Below are positions 43,297 to 52,477 of a DNA stretch of 64,000 bases, one piece after another. The stretch covers positions 1 to 64,000 of the forward strand of contig OMZM01000001.1 in the NCBI GenBank assembly GCA_900315545.1, written 5' to 3'. Each line of letters starts with the position of its first letter. The first letter of the stretch is position 1. The position numbers and the translations under genes were made by a program. This DNA is from an uncultured Prevotella sp. Lineage in GTDB: Bacteria; Bacteroidota; Bacteroidia; Bacteroidales; Bacteroidaceae. The notes beneath the pieces were generated by a model that saw nothing but the letters and a program-made list of their open reading frames with translations, was not told the DNA's origin and did no database searches.

Positions 43297-44278
43297 TGTG
43301 CTTTGAGAAAAATGAATTTATTTCGGCATGCATGTATCCATGTAGTCGAGCCTTTACTTTATTTTCTGGAACTATAAAATACCTGCATTTATACAAAAAC
43401 ATCAATAATGACATTTTCATGAAACCTCTCTTGACGAACAATTTTTGAAAATCTTTATATAATGATGCAAAACCATACTCTCCACTTGAGGCATCATTAT
43501 AAATAAGGAACTTAGAAAAATAGGAGAACAACTGTTCATCATAGCATGGTTCATCTATTGTTGACAGAAAATCCTTTAAGATAATTCCAATATTCTTTAT
43601 CTCCCGTTCTTTTGTTAAAGAAGTCATTGTCGAGCCTTCATTTAGATATCTAATATATGTTGGTTGGGAAACGAATGCGATTTTATTTATTTCTTTCACA
43701 ACATTATTTAACCAATGACTATCTTCTAAAATAATACCTTCTTTAAAAAACAAGTTATTATTTATCAAAAAATCTCTTTTTATCAACTTATCACATGCAG
43801 AATCAATAATAAAAATATCTTTGGAATAAAACAATCTCCTTATAGACAAATTATCCTCTATAAAAGAATGCTTATTTATATCAATACTGTTGCCATCTAA
43901 TGCGTGAACCATACTACCTTGTATTATTTCCGCATCAGGGAAGTTCTTTTGTTTCTCAACAAAAAAGCTGATTGCATCATCTGATAATTTATCATCGCTA
44001 TCAAGAAAATATAAATAATCACCGGTAGAAGCCTTTATTCCAGAATTGCGTGCAGCAGACTGTCCTTGATTTTTGTCATGCTCTAAAAATACAAACTCAA
44101 TAGAGGCTGCTCCATTCTTTTCAATTGTTTTCTTAGCAATATCTATACTTCTATCATTAGAACAATCATCAACAAACACCACCTCCAAAGGACGATATGT
44201 TTGCTTTAACACAGACAGGACACACCTCTCTATGTATTTCTCCACATGATATACGGGGATTATTATTGAAACTTTCAT
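43283..44278 (-). CDS. GT2-family glycosyltransferase
   Basis: A 331-residue GT-A enzyme: VSIIIPVYHVEKYIERCVL, VVFVDDCSNDRSIDIA, and YLYFLDSDDKLSDDAI (DSDD metal site). EGIILEDSHWLN is the base region. The ATG at 44278 is preferred over an in-frame TTG two codons earlier. Its first 66 bases are nearly identical to a 26-codon relic at 46528-46605, so this gene start has been duplicated nearby. AT-rich relative to the neighbours. Confidence 0.88.
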   Translation of the reverse strand: MKVSIIIPVYHVEKYIERCVLSVLKQTYRPLEVVFVDDCSNDRSIDIAKKTIEKNGAASIEFVFLEHDKNQGQSAARNSGIKASTGDYLYFLDSDDKLSDDAISFFVEKQKNFPDAEIIQGSMVHALDGNSIDINKHSFIEDNLSIRRLFYSKDIFIIDSACDKLIKRDFLINNNLFFKEGIILEDSHWLNNVVKEINKIAFVSQPTYIRYLNEGSTMTSLTKEREIKNIGIILKDFLSTIDEPCYDEQLFSYFSKFLIYNDASSGEYGFASLYKDFQKLFVKRGFMKMSLLMFLYKCRYFIVPENKVKARLHGYMHAEINSFFSKHNDRK

Positions 44279-44280
44279 AT

Positions 44281-45165
44281 TCAAGACTTATATTTTCGTG
44301 GAAGACGTAAATTATTTCCTAAACGATTCAGAAAGACATCATTATAATTTGACAGTAAATTACCTGCGGGTGTAAAAGTCAATTCCGCAAAATATATTTT
44401 CTCATCAACAACATAGAAATCTGCTCTTACAAAAGGGAAAGGTTCTGACAATATTCTTGCATATTCGAGAATTAAATCTTTTAAAGGACTGTATTCTACT
44501 TTAAATTTATCTGTTTCACCTTTCCGTTCAAAAAGAGGAGTCCAATCTAAAGAATAAGAACGAGCATCATAAGTTCCATCAAAATTTTTCCGACAAACAA
44601 GAAAAGAGTCTGGTTCCCCATTTATGCACCACACTTGATACTCTATCGGAGCTGTTGTACTTATCAACTGTTCACATACTATCCTCCGCTTAATTTTCTT
44701 ATAATGGATTTCACCAAATAACTTCGAGTAATCTGTTAACATCCATTTCTTTAATTGTGATTTTGCTGTTTCCACGTCAAGTTTTGACTTGTTCGTACAT
44801 ATGATATTACAACCAGAGCCATGATTACATTTGAGGACGAATTGCTGGGGCAATTCTTTAAAATCGATGTCTTCTACATGGTCATAAACATTAATTAGCG
44901 GTACCAGTATATGGGATAATTGTTTGTCAACACCTACATATTCACGAACTCGATATTTGTCTGCACATAGTGTTTTAATTGGATCTCTCCAGTATCGATT
45001 TAGCCAATGAAGCTTCTCATTGATATCTTTGGGATTATGATAGTTAAGCTTTTTCCCTGTTTCTCTATGATAACGAGCTTTTGTTTTTTCCCAGATGAGG
45101 AAATCCCATTTAGTATTTAACACAAAAGTTTCGTATCTATACTTAATACTTTTTAATAAATTCAT
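44281..45165 (-). CDS. TupA-like ATP-grasp protein
   Basis: A 294-residue protein of the TupA-like ATP-grasp family found in capsule and teichuronopeptide loci. LIWEKTKARYHRETGKKLNYHNPKDINEKLHWL is a long version of its N-terminal block; DKYRVREYV and LPQQFVLKCNHGSGCNIIC (ATP-binding strand and Gly-rich loop) follow, then FVRADFYVVDEKIYFAELTFTPAGN with the Asp/Glu metal ligands. It probably links an amino acid or amine to a sugar carboxylate, such as the uronic acid made by the dehydrogenase at 33377. That substrate link is an inference. Confidence 0.8.
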   Translation of the reverse strand: MNLLKSIKYRYETFVLNTKWDFLIWEKTKARYHRETGKKLNYHNPKDINEKLHWLNRYWRDPIKTLCADKYRVREYVGVDKQLSHILVPLINVYDHVEDIDFKELPQQFVLKCNHGSGCNIICTNKSKLDVETAKSQLKKWMLTDYSKLFGEIHYKKIKRRIVCEQLISTTAPIEYQVWCINGEPDSFLVCRKNFDGTYDARSYSLDWTPLFERKGETDKFKVEYSPLKDLILEYARILSEPFPFVRADFYVVDEKIYFAELTFTPAGNLLSNYNDVFLNRLGNNLRLPRKYKS

Positions 45166-45238
45166 AGTTATAATTATATTTTGTGATGTACATAAGAAAT
45201 CTTAATCAACAATATTATATTCCGCTACTATAAGAGGT

Positions 45239-46441
45239 CTAACGTTTCAACAGCCCGACTAACATTCTATAGCAAAAGTTTTTCAATTTATAAATTGTAC
45301 CTTTAAAAATATTTGAAGGTTTCGGTAAGTCTATTTTATTTTTTTTTGCGTATTCGTATAACTCTTGATAATATGCATTGCTGTTTCGCATATCAACAAT
45401 ACTTTGCAAGAAATATTGCTTATTCCTATAATACTTATCTAAGTCAAATACTTTATTATATTTTATTAATACACCAAGCCAATCCAACGCCACCATTGTC
45501 CGAATGCATTTTGTACATTCACAACAGTTTTCTCTACCTGACCAACATACCATCAAAGAGTCATAAGAAGATTCAAGGTCTGATATATATTTTGTCTTTT
45601 CTAATCTTGTCATTGCCATATTTGCTGGAATTACAGACAAACTATCTGAAGAGAAAAGAGGCAATGACCACCATTCGTTAAATTCTAATCCCTTACGTAT
45701 ATCCATATCAAATAAGGAAAATGTAGCATAGCCTGTTGCAACATAATATTTGGAGAAGTTCTTCTGCATCATTAGCATTACACCTGCATTTCGGTAATCA
45801 AATACCTCATAAAAATCGTGTACACCCCATATTATATTGGATATGACATTTATATTTGAGTCAACAATTATTAGTTTATAATTGCATTTTTCACAAAAAC
45901 GCTTTACTACATCCAATTCTTCATGAAATACCTTATTCTCTATTTCTTCTGGTACAGGCTGTGGATGTCCACCATGATGTGCCCCAACTTTAAAATAAAG
46001 TAAATGTGTTATCTTATAATCTTCTGCAACATTCCCAGCAGAATATTCCTTCAATGTAGCTAAAGAATCAATACCACAAGAAATTCCAGTACCAACCCAT
46101 GTTCCTGCAAAATTATTATTACTTATAGGAGCATTTATTCTAATTTGACGCAAATTATTCATTGCGCACATATGCGGAATGAATTGTTTTGTTAGGTTAT
46201 AGTATAGTTTTTCTGAGATAGGATATTCTGACTTAAAATCATATCCATTTAAAAGGGCATCGTATAGGAAACTTACCACAGGACTATCACAATACTCAGC
46301 CACTTTATTATCCCCCCATGCTCCAGAGATCTGATAGTTGATTGAAAAAAAATTGTTGTTTACACAAATTTCATAAATAACATCCAAACCACTGTCGGTT
46401 ATACTCTGTTTTATATTTTTAATTTCTATAACGTTACTCAT
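45239..46441 (-). CDS. PP-loop (adenine nucleotide alpha hydrolase-like) protein of a glycan locus
   Basis: A 400-residue protein. GTGISCGIDSLATLKEYSAG fits the SGGxDS loop of PP-loop ATPases, followed by HLLYFKVGAHHGG. Late cysteines in SGRENCCECTKCIRTMVALDWLG are spaced like a zinc or metal site (C-C-x-C-x2-C). Members of this uncharacterised family occur in polysaccharide loci; they may make an amide or amidine on a sugar, by analogy with WbpG-type enzymes, which are PP-loop amidotransferases in O-antigen pathways. The ATG at 46441 is chosen; a TTG lies two codons earlier. Confidence 0.6.
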   Translation of the reverse strand: MSNVIEIKNIKQSITDSGLDVIYEICVNNNFFSINYQISGAWGDNKVAEYCDSPVVSFLYDALLNGYDFKSEYPISEKLYYNLTKQFIPHMCAMNNLRQIRINAPISNNNFAGTWVGTGISCGIDSLATLKEYSAGNVAEDYKITHLLYFKVGAHHGGHPQPVPEEIENKVFHEELDVVKRFCEKCNYKLIIVDSNINVISNIIWGVHDFYEVFDYRNAGVMLMMQKNFSKYYVATGYATFSLFDMDIRKGLEFNEWWSLPLFSSDSLSVIPANMAMTRLEKTKYISDLESSYDSLMVCWSGRENCCECTKCIRTMVALDWLGVLIKYNKVFDLDKYYRNKQYFLQSIVDMRNSNAYYQELYEYAKKNKIDLPKPSNIFKGTIYKLKNFCYRMLVGLLKR

Positions 46442-46527
46442 ATTCAATATTTTTAATTATACCTAATAGTATAATTTTAATGTGTAATATATTCAGATAT
46501 CATCTCCTAAAAAGAATTTTATTTGAT

Positions 46528-46605
46528 TTATAACGACAGGACACACCTCTCTATGTATTTCTCCACATGATATACAGGGATTATTATTGATATCTTATTT
46601 GACAT
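46528..46605 (-). pseudogene. 26-codon relic of a GT2 gene start
   Basis: On the minus strand it reads M-S-N-K-ISIIIPVYHVEKYIERCVLSL and stops. About 60 bases match the start of the GT2 gene at 43283-44278 with only a few differences. The rest of the gene is gone. It lies in the gap between the PP-loop and a GT2 gene, a footprint of recombination between duplicated gene starts. Confidence 0.75.
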
Positions 46606-46615
46606 ATTAAATATA

Positions 46616-47683
46616 TTAATTATTATGACTTATTGCTCTTTTTATTTTACACAACAATAGGTATTGCTTAAAATACTTGTATGTTATAATCTGCGACAAA
46701 TAATCTTTTCTATATTCTTTTTTTAGTTTAAAAACATTTATAAATTTTAGAAAACTTAAATATGTTTTTTTATCAATATCCCCACGATACATAAGTTGCT
46801 TGGCAAAAGAAATAATTCGAAATTTAATTATCGTATTATATTTATACTTTGTTTCTTTATTAAACTCTTCTAACCATTGTACTTCATTTTTAAAGTATGG
46901 ATACATAGAATTCCCTCTACTTTGATGTCTATCTGTCCATGAGCCAGGAGTTCTATATCTATATACTCCCATAATTTGAGGGAAATAATGTACATTTCCA
47001 ATACTTCCCATGTGTAAAACCAAGGGATAGTCGCCTACTTCCGCAATTATTCTAAACAATGGAACAGGAGCATTCTTGTCATATCTGAACACCAATGATT
47101 CTGTTGAAAGATAATCACCACCCTTAAGTATTAAATCCTGCATATCTAAATCACATTCCAATTCAGACCTTATATCATTCTTTAATATTATTCCATTTTG
47201 TACATAATTAGCAGCATGAGCACATAATGAATAATCAGGATGGAGGTCTAAATAATCCACTTGCAGCTGCAATTTATTTGAATCTATCCAATAGTCATCT
47301 CCTTCACAAAAAGCGACATATTTAGCTATATTCCTCCATTCACTTATTAATGGAGTCTTATCTTTCTTTAATTGGTAGAAATTGTATTTTAACAGGACAA
47401 CGGCAAAATAGCAATTCTTATTTGTTTTATGTTGTGCATAAATAAAGTAAGCATCGTATGTTTCCCACTTTCGAGCCACTGCTTTTTCTGAAAAGTCAAA
47501 ATTCTCCTCCAGATATCTTTTAATAACATTCTGTTCCCCATCTGTGGATGCATCATCGATTATGGCTGCGACAAATGGAAATGTAGTTTCTTGCATACAA
47601 AAACCTTTCATCGCATCCTCAATATAAGATGCATGGTTATATGTAATACAGTCTATATATACTAAAAAATCAGGATAATTCAT
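46616..47683 (-). CDS. GT2-family glycosyltransferase
   Basis: A 355-residue GT-A enzyme of a distinct subtype with VYIDCITYNHASYIEDAMKGF, AAIIDDASTDGEQNVI and FCEGDDYWIDSNKLQ, whose GDDYW replaces the usual DxD; LQVDYLDLHPDYSLCAH follows. C-terminal basic helix (YFKQYLLLCKIKRAI). It follows the Wzt gene after two bases. Low GC content suggests recent transfer. Confidence 0.87.
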   Translation of the reverse strand: MNYPDFLVYIDCITYNHASYIEDAMKGFCMQETTFPFVAAIIDDASTDGEQNVIKRYLEENFDFSEKAVARKWETYDAYFIYAQHKTNKNCYFAVVLLKYNFYQLKKDKTPLISEWRNIAKYVAFCEGDDYWIDSNKLQLQVDYLDLHPDYSLCAHAANYVQNGIILKNDIRSELECDLDMQDLILKGGDYLSTESLVFRYDKNAPVPLFRIIAEVGDYPLVLHMGSIGNVHYFPQIMGVYRYRTPGSWTDRHQSRGNSMYPYFKNEVQWLEEFNKETKYKYNTIIKFRIISFAKQLMYRGDIDKKTYLSFLKFINVFKLKKEYRKDYLSQIITYKYFKQYLLLCKIKRAISHNN

Positions 47684-47685
47684 AT

Positions 47686-48960
47686 CTACATCTTATTCTC
47701 TATAAACTCAAATTTTGGTGTTATATCACCTGGTTCCTTTCCCATCCATGAGCCTAAAGCCAGTTCTCCGTTTCCAAGAGTAAATGACACTATATCATCT
47801 TCTACTACAAATGCCTTACTAAGATCCCTTACAACAAAAATATCTATAAAATAACTTCCCCAGTTAAGAAAGTTTGCTGGAATTATCATTCTCTGCTCAT
47901 AAACACCCTCTTCATGCTCGTACTGTACACAACGTCCGCCACTACTACATGAAAAGATTTTCATACCTTGTTCATTCTTGAAATGATAGGTTATATGAAG
48001 TTTATCAAACTTGTGTGTTACACGATACTTTATAACTACTTCTATGTTATCGTCAACTCGCATATTCTCAGCATAATCAGCATCCTGCTTCCTTACACCT
48101 ATTTCTATCAATTCAAAGCCTTCTTTCTTTATTTCTGGTTCTGCCCAATATTTATGATTTGCAATTTCGTTATTACCTTTAAGATAGTGTCCTACAATAT
48201 CGTCTACCATGCCTGTTTCTTTTACCATGCCATTCTCCAGTAAGACTCCCTTTTTACAAAGGCTCTTTACGGCTGCCATATTATGACTGACAAAAAGCAC
48301 GGTACGCCCCTCACCTTTAGACACATCCTGCATCTTTCCAATGGCTTTTTTCTGGAATTCAGCATCACCTACTGCAAGAACTTCGTCTACAACCAATATT
48401 TCCGGTTCAAGATGAGCTGCTATGGCAAAGCCGAGTCGTACTGTCATACCTGACGAATAGCGTTTAACCGGAGTATCGATATATCGTTCACATCCAGAGA
48501 AATCAACAATCTCATCCAACTTACGAGATACCTCTGCCTTTGTCATGCCCATAATGGCACCATTAAGATAGATATTCTCCCGCCCTGTCATTTCTGGATG
48601 AAATCCTGTGCCGACTTCCAACAGCGATGCTATACGTCCACGAACACGAATCTGTCCCGTTGTAGGTGTCGTTACCCTTGACAGGAGTTTCAGCAACGTA
48701 CTCTTGCCCGCACCATTCTTACCTATAATGCCGACAACATCTCCTTGTTCAACTGAGAAGTTTATATCTTTCAGTGCCCAGACGTAGTCGCTCTCACCTT
48801 TCTTTGAACGATCGTTGGTCTCGCCTATCTTCAGATAGGGGTCTTCCTTTCTCAGAACATTCATCGTCCACCAGCGGTTTAAATCATGCGCAACCGTACC
48901 CGTAGACACCAATCCGAGTCTATATTGTTTACTTACATTTTCAAATTCTATCGCATTCAT
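47686..48960 (-). CDS. wzt: ABC exporter ATPase Wzt with C-terminal carbohydrate-binding domain
   Basis: The ATPase of an ABC-2 polysaccharide exporter, 424 residues. Walker A is GIIGKNGAGKSTLLKLL; the signature is RYSSGMTVRLGFAIA; Walker B is EILVVDEVLAVGD. Residues about 265-424 form an extra domain (ELIEIGVRKQDADYAENM... and GSYFIDIFVVRDL), as in Wzt proteins that recognise the capped end of the O chain. Between it and wzm lies a four-helix-bundle relic. Its presence argues for ABC-dependent export. Confidence 0.92.
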   Translation of the reverse strand: MNAIEFENVSKQYRLGLVSTGTVAHDLNRWWTMNVLRKEDPYLKIGETNDRSKKGESDYVWALKDINFSVEQGDVVGIIGKNGAGKSTLLKLLSRVTTPTTGQIRVRGRIASLLEVGTGFHPEMTGRENIYLNGAIMGMTKAEVSRKLDEIVDFSGCERYIDTPVKRYSSGMTVRLGFAIAAHLEPEILVVDEVLAVGDAEFQKKAIGKMQDVSKGEGRTVLFVSHNMAAVKSLCKKGVLLENGMVKETGMVDDIVGHYLKGNNEIANHKYWAEPEIKKEGFELIEIGVRKQDADYAENMRVDDNIEVVIKYRVTHKFDKLHITYHFKNEQGMKIFSCSSGGRCVQYEHEEGVYEQRMIIPANFLNWGSYFIDIFVVRDLSKAFVVEDDIVSFTLGNGELALGSWMGKEPGDITPKFEFIENKM

Positions 48961-48995
48961 AATAATGATATCGGGAACGGGAACAAGAACGGGAA
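48961..48995 (-). repeat. GGGAACGGGAAC repeats before the relic stop
   Basis: GGGAACGGGAACAAGAACGGGAA is read on the plus strand just beyond the stop of the relic. It is related to the words at 449-520. Confidence 0.45.
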
Positions 48996-49120
48996 TTATT
49001 GTCGAATTGACATAATTAGTCCAGTTAACTGTTTCTGTATCCCTGTAAGTTTTTCTATTAATATTTGATAATTATCTTCTGAAATATAATTGAGGTTAAG
49101 GTTAACGTTATCGTTAACTA
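48996..49120 (-). pseudogene. C-terminal relic of a four-helix-bundle (S23-type) protein
   Basis: On the minus strand NYISEDNYQILIEKLTGIQK and QLTGLIMSIRQ run in one frame to a stop at 48996. This matches the end of four-helix-bundle (S23, TIGR02436-like) proteins that are common in Bacteroidota. The first three helices are missing. GTTAACGATAACGTTAACC repeats lie at its left end. Relics of this family near such repeats suggest a mobile or recombining unit. No function is expected. Confidence 0.6.
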
Positions 49121-49966
49121 CTACACCGTATCCATAAAACTGCGCTGCACGCGGTTGAATATTACTATTCCAAGTATCAGTAAGACACTCATAAAGATAA
49201 AACTATACGACAATGCGCCCCACGAGAAATAACCCTCCCCAAACACGGAATACTTGAATGCCTCAATTATAGACGACATCGGATTCAGCATTATCAATGT
49301 CCTCAACTTTCCTTCTGGAACCATGCTTATAGGATAAACGATAGGTGTGGCATACATCCACAGCTGTACTATAAACGTGAACAGAATTGTCAAATCACGA
49401 TATTTTGTCGTCATTGACGATATCAATATACCGAAGCCCAATCCAAGACCTGCCATCATCAACACCAGTACCGGCAATAACAAGATATGAGCATTTGGAT
49501 GCATCGGCGCACCTATTACAAAGAAGTAGATGTACATTGCTATGAATAATGCCAACTGTATTCCGAAACGCAGTAAGTTGGAAAGAACTGTGGATATAGG
49601 AACTACCAAACGAGGGAAATAAACTTTGCCGAACATTCCCTGATTTGCAGTAAACGTGCTTGACGTCTGATTTAGACAGTCGGAGAAATAGAACCAACAC
49701 ACATTTCCTGCCAAGTAGAACAACGGCTGCGGAATACCGTCCGTACTCATTTTGGCAATACCGCCAAATACCACCATGTTCATTATGACAGTCAGTATTG
49801 GCTGAATGATATACCATAACGGTCCAAGAACAGTCTGCTTGTATTGAACTATTATATTACGCCTGACAAATAGAGACACCAAATCGCGATATCTCCATAT
49901 CTCTTTAAAATCCACATGCCACATCTTCTCATGTGGCTTTATAATTAATGTCCAGTCTTTATTCAT
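49121..49966 (-). CDS. wzm: ABC exporter permease Wzm
   Basis: The membrane part of the ABC-2 polysaccharide exporter, 281 residues, six hydrophobic segments. Near the start EIWRYRDLVSLFVRRNIIVQYKQTVLGPLWYIIQPI is the conserved cytoplasmic block (given in part: LGPLWYIIQPILT), and FIVQLWMYATPIVYPISMVP and LNPMSSIIEAFKYSVFG follow, characteristic of the family. It works with Wzt at 47686-48960. Upstream is the LuxE-LuxC fusion, 50 bases away. Confidence 0.93.
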   Translation of the reverse strand: MNKDWTLIIKPHEKMWHVDFKEIWRYRDLVSLFVRRNIIVQYKQTVLGPLWYIIQPILTVIMNMVVFGGIAKMSTDGIPQPLFYLAGNVCWFYFSDCLNQTSSTFTANQGMFGKVYFPRLVVPISTVLSNLLRFGIQLALFIAMYIYFFVIGAPMHPNAHILLLPVLVLMMAGLGLGFGILISSMTTKYRDLTILFTFIVQLWMYATPIVYPISMVPEGKLRTLIMLNPMSSIIEAFKYSVFGEGYFSWGALSYSFIFMSVLLILGIVIFNRVQRSFMDTV

Positions 49967-50016
49967 CTAATTCTATTTTATATCTAAATCGAATTATAAC
50001 ATAATTAATATCGTTT

Positions 50017-52476
50017 TTATCTTAATGGACCTCCGTATGTATTCCATTTGACAAGTCTATCAAATAAGAATATTCCATCCCATGGCATCTCAAAGTTGAG
50101 CATTCTGCCTATAAGCGGCAAACGCATGACTCCTCGTTTAGTAGCCTCCGATGCATATTTTATTGCTTTATCTTCTGGTGCTGCGATTCCTATTGTCTGA
50201 ATATTCTCGTCAATATACTTTAAACTATCAAATATACTGTCTACCTTATGCACAAATAACACGCGGCTATAAACAGGTTTATCAATCTCATCTATATCAT
50301 CTAACAATACCGTCCATGACATTGTTTCGCTTCCTTTCACAGTACCTTTAAAATCATAAACGCCACGAATAGAATGTATCTGAGAAATCTGTTCCTGAGA
50401 CATCAATGGTTTAGGAATCTGCAACTCCGTTTTCTGCATAGAGTCTCCAAGAATATCTATAAATTCTTCAGGTGAAACCACACCACCACTTTCAACATAA
50501 AGATTATGTGGTGAAGCACATCCTGTTTGGTCAAATACAGATACATCAACTGAAACTTTTCGTGCAAGTTTCTTTGCTTCCTGCATAGAAGAAAGTTCTT
50601 CTTTTGCAATAACTGAGAAAGACAACTTCGGTCCAAAAATAACTGTCTCTGCATCGTATTTTGCAGGATACCCAGATACCGTTTCTACAGACTCTCTTCC
50701 TCCCCATGCTATACGAACATCAGATTGCTTGGACATTTCTTCTCCCAAACTTTCTGCATATCTACTAAAATATACGACAGCTATAGTATTTAACAAATCA
50801 TCTCCACTAATAATATAACCATCTTCCGTTGTATATTTTACACCCTTAAACTCACTTAACAAATCCGTGAAAACTCCATCATCACGCGCTGAAACCTTAA
50901 GAAGATTAACATTCTTAGATATCATACTCTGTATCAAAGCAAACATTCCCAATATCTGCACATTTCCAGCCAACCAATGGCATACCAAACCACGTGAATT
51001 AGCTTTCAGATAATGTTTGTCTGAGTCGGGGAACGGCAAGAATCTATCCATGTAGTCTATATTTCCTCTTAATCCAATACTTGATATTGACTTCAGATGT
51101 TTTTCGTCGCACCATGAAGACAAAAAAAACAGTCCTCTATCTTTTATTCGTTTAAGACTGGGATTTGCAGACCATCTCTTTGCCACTTCTCCAATTAATC
51201 CTATGATTGCATTTATTGGCTGATTTTGCAACCATTCCTGCCGTTGTTTAAGAGAGGTTATTATTTCTTTCAACTGTTCTAAAGGAGTAGTTGCATTCAA
51301 TGTATTCTGGAACAAAAAAACATCTAAATGCTTATCTGAGTTTTCATTATTCTTACTTGTTGTTTTCTTTTGGAATGTCAGTTTTTGTGAAAGAATATCT
51401 CCACAGCCACGTACTTCGGCCTTTTTCATTCTTCCAACTATCTTAAAGCGTGTACCAGCTCTACCTTCATTGCAAGAATCCGCATCTATTATTCCTAAAT
51501 CATCTGTCAATACTGCATTTCCTGGATACGAATGTGGTATAGGCGATACAAATTCCAACAAACCTTCTCTCCCTGGTGGCAACACCTCACGCGTAACTGT
51601 ATCGCGCACTATGACACGTACATACGACGAAGTATGTTTCCAGCCACATTCACAATCTGGATAGTTAAGACCCATTTGTTCCGTAAAACCATATATATCG
51701 ATTACATCTGAAGATACAAGACCAAAACATTTTGACAAACGTTCGTTAAATAATTCTTTACTTATCTTTTCACTTTCAAGCTTCTTCCATCCACCAATAT
51801 GAATTATCTTTGAACCTTTAGGCAATTGAATTCTTATACCAGCATTTTCTATTGACTGCAATACATGCTGGTATAGTATATATGTGAAACCGAAAACAAC
51901 GACAGGTTTTTCACAATCCAATGTCTTGACATAATCTTGTATGCCTTGTACATCAAAATATGACACATTATTTTCGTCAGCCTTCAAGAAATATCCTGTT
52001 TTATTTGCAAATCTAAGATAACCAGTTACTGCTGCAAAACGCGCCCCCAATAATCGTCTATAAGATGATCTTGGGTCTATATCCATAACTAAAAAAGGTT
52101 TTCTTTCCTTGCCAATAAACTCTCCTATCACTTTTATCATTGCCTTTGCCTGTCTTTTGGCAGTCTCCTTATCAACAACAATAGTGCTAGGCACTCCTGA
52201 CGTTGCTGAAGATTGCAATGCTAAAGTAAGGTCTTCTTTGGGTACTGAATTAAGTTTGAAACCCAACTCCTTGAATACACTGACGGAAACAGGCGGCAGC
52301 TCTTCTACTGTAAATTTATTATATGGATTAAAACCTTTTCTTTCACAAAAACGTCGATACATCTCATTATTTTCATAATGAAAGATTACCTCTTCTTGCA
52401 AAGCATGCATAAAGATTTCATCTGCGACATTTCCTCCTTCATAAGGAGCCAACTCCAATAACTCGTCTGTTTTCAT
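50017..52476 (-). CDS. LuxE-LuxC fusion: acyl-protein synthetase and acyl-CoA reductase in one chain
   Basis: An 819-residue two-domain enzyme. Residues about 1-360 match LuxE-type acyl-protein synthetases: LQSSATSGVPSTIVVD near 89-102, FGFTYILYQHV, HIGGWKKL and DIYGFTEQMGLNYPDC. Residues about 380-819 match LuxC-type acyl-CoA reductases: ANSRGLVCHWLAGNVQILGM, VRIAWGGRESVETV, and FDQTGCASPHNLYVE with the catalytic Cys near 653. Together they would activate an acyl group and reduce it to an aldehyde. In luminous bacteria these are separate proteins. The next upstream gene, an AMP-ligase, lies 1 bp away. Confidence 0.85.
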   Translation of the reverse strand: MKTDELLELAPYEGGNVADEIFMHALQEEVIFHYENNEMYRRFCERKGFNPYNKFTVEELPPVSVSVFKELGFKLNSVPKEDLTLALQSSATSGVPSTIVVDKETAKRQAKAMIKVIGEFIGKERKPFLVMDIDPRSSYRRLLGARFAAVTGYLRFANKTGYFLKADENNVSYFDVQGIQDYVKTLDCEKPVVVFGFTYILYQHVLQSIENAGIRIQLPKGSKIIHIGGWKKLESEKISKELFNERLSKCFGLVSSDVIDIYGFTEQMGLNYPDCECGWKHTSSYVRVIVRDTVTREVLPPGREGLLEFVSPIPHSYPGNAVLTDDLGIIDADSCNEGRAGTRFKIVGRMKKAEVRGCGDILSQKLTFQKKTTSKNNENSDKHLDVFLFQNTLNATTPLEQLKEIITSLKQRQEWLQNQPINAIIGLIGEVAKRWSANPSLKRIKDRGLFFLSSWCDEKHLKSISSIGLRGNIDYMDRFLPFPDSDKHYLKANSRGLVCHWLAGNVQILGMFALIQSMISKNVNLLKVSARDDGVFTDLLSEFKGVKYTTEDGYIISGDDLLNTIAVVYFSRYAESLGEEMSKQSDVRIAWGGRESVETVSGYPAKYDAETVIFGPKLSFSVIAKEELSSMQEAKKLARKVSVDVSVFDQTGCASPHNLYVESGGVVSPEEFIDILGDSMQKTELQIPKPLMSQEQISQIHSIRGVYDFKGTVKGSETMSWTVLLDDIDEIDKPVYSRVLFVHKVDSIFDSLKYIDENIQTIGIAAPEDKAIKYASEATKRGVMRLPLIGRMLNFEMPWDGIFLFDRLVKWNTYGGPLR

Positions 52477-52477
52477 T

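Noticed and set aside
50017-52476. Bioluminescence (lux) operon
   Set aside because: LuxC- and LuxE-like domains are present, but no luciferase subunits or LuxD occur in the window.
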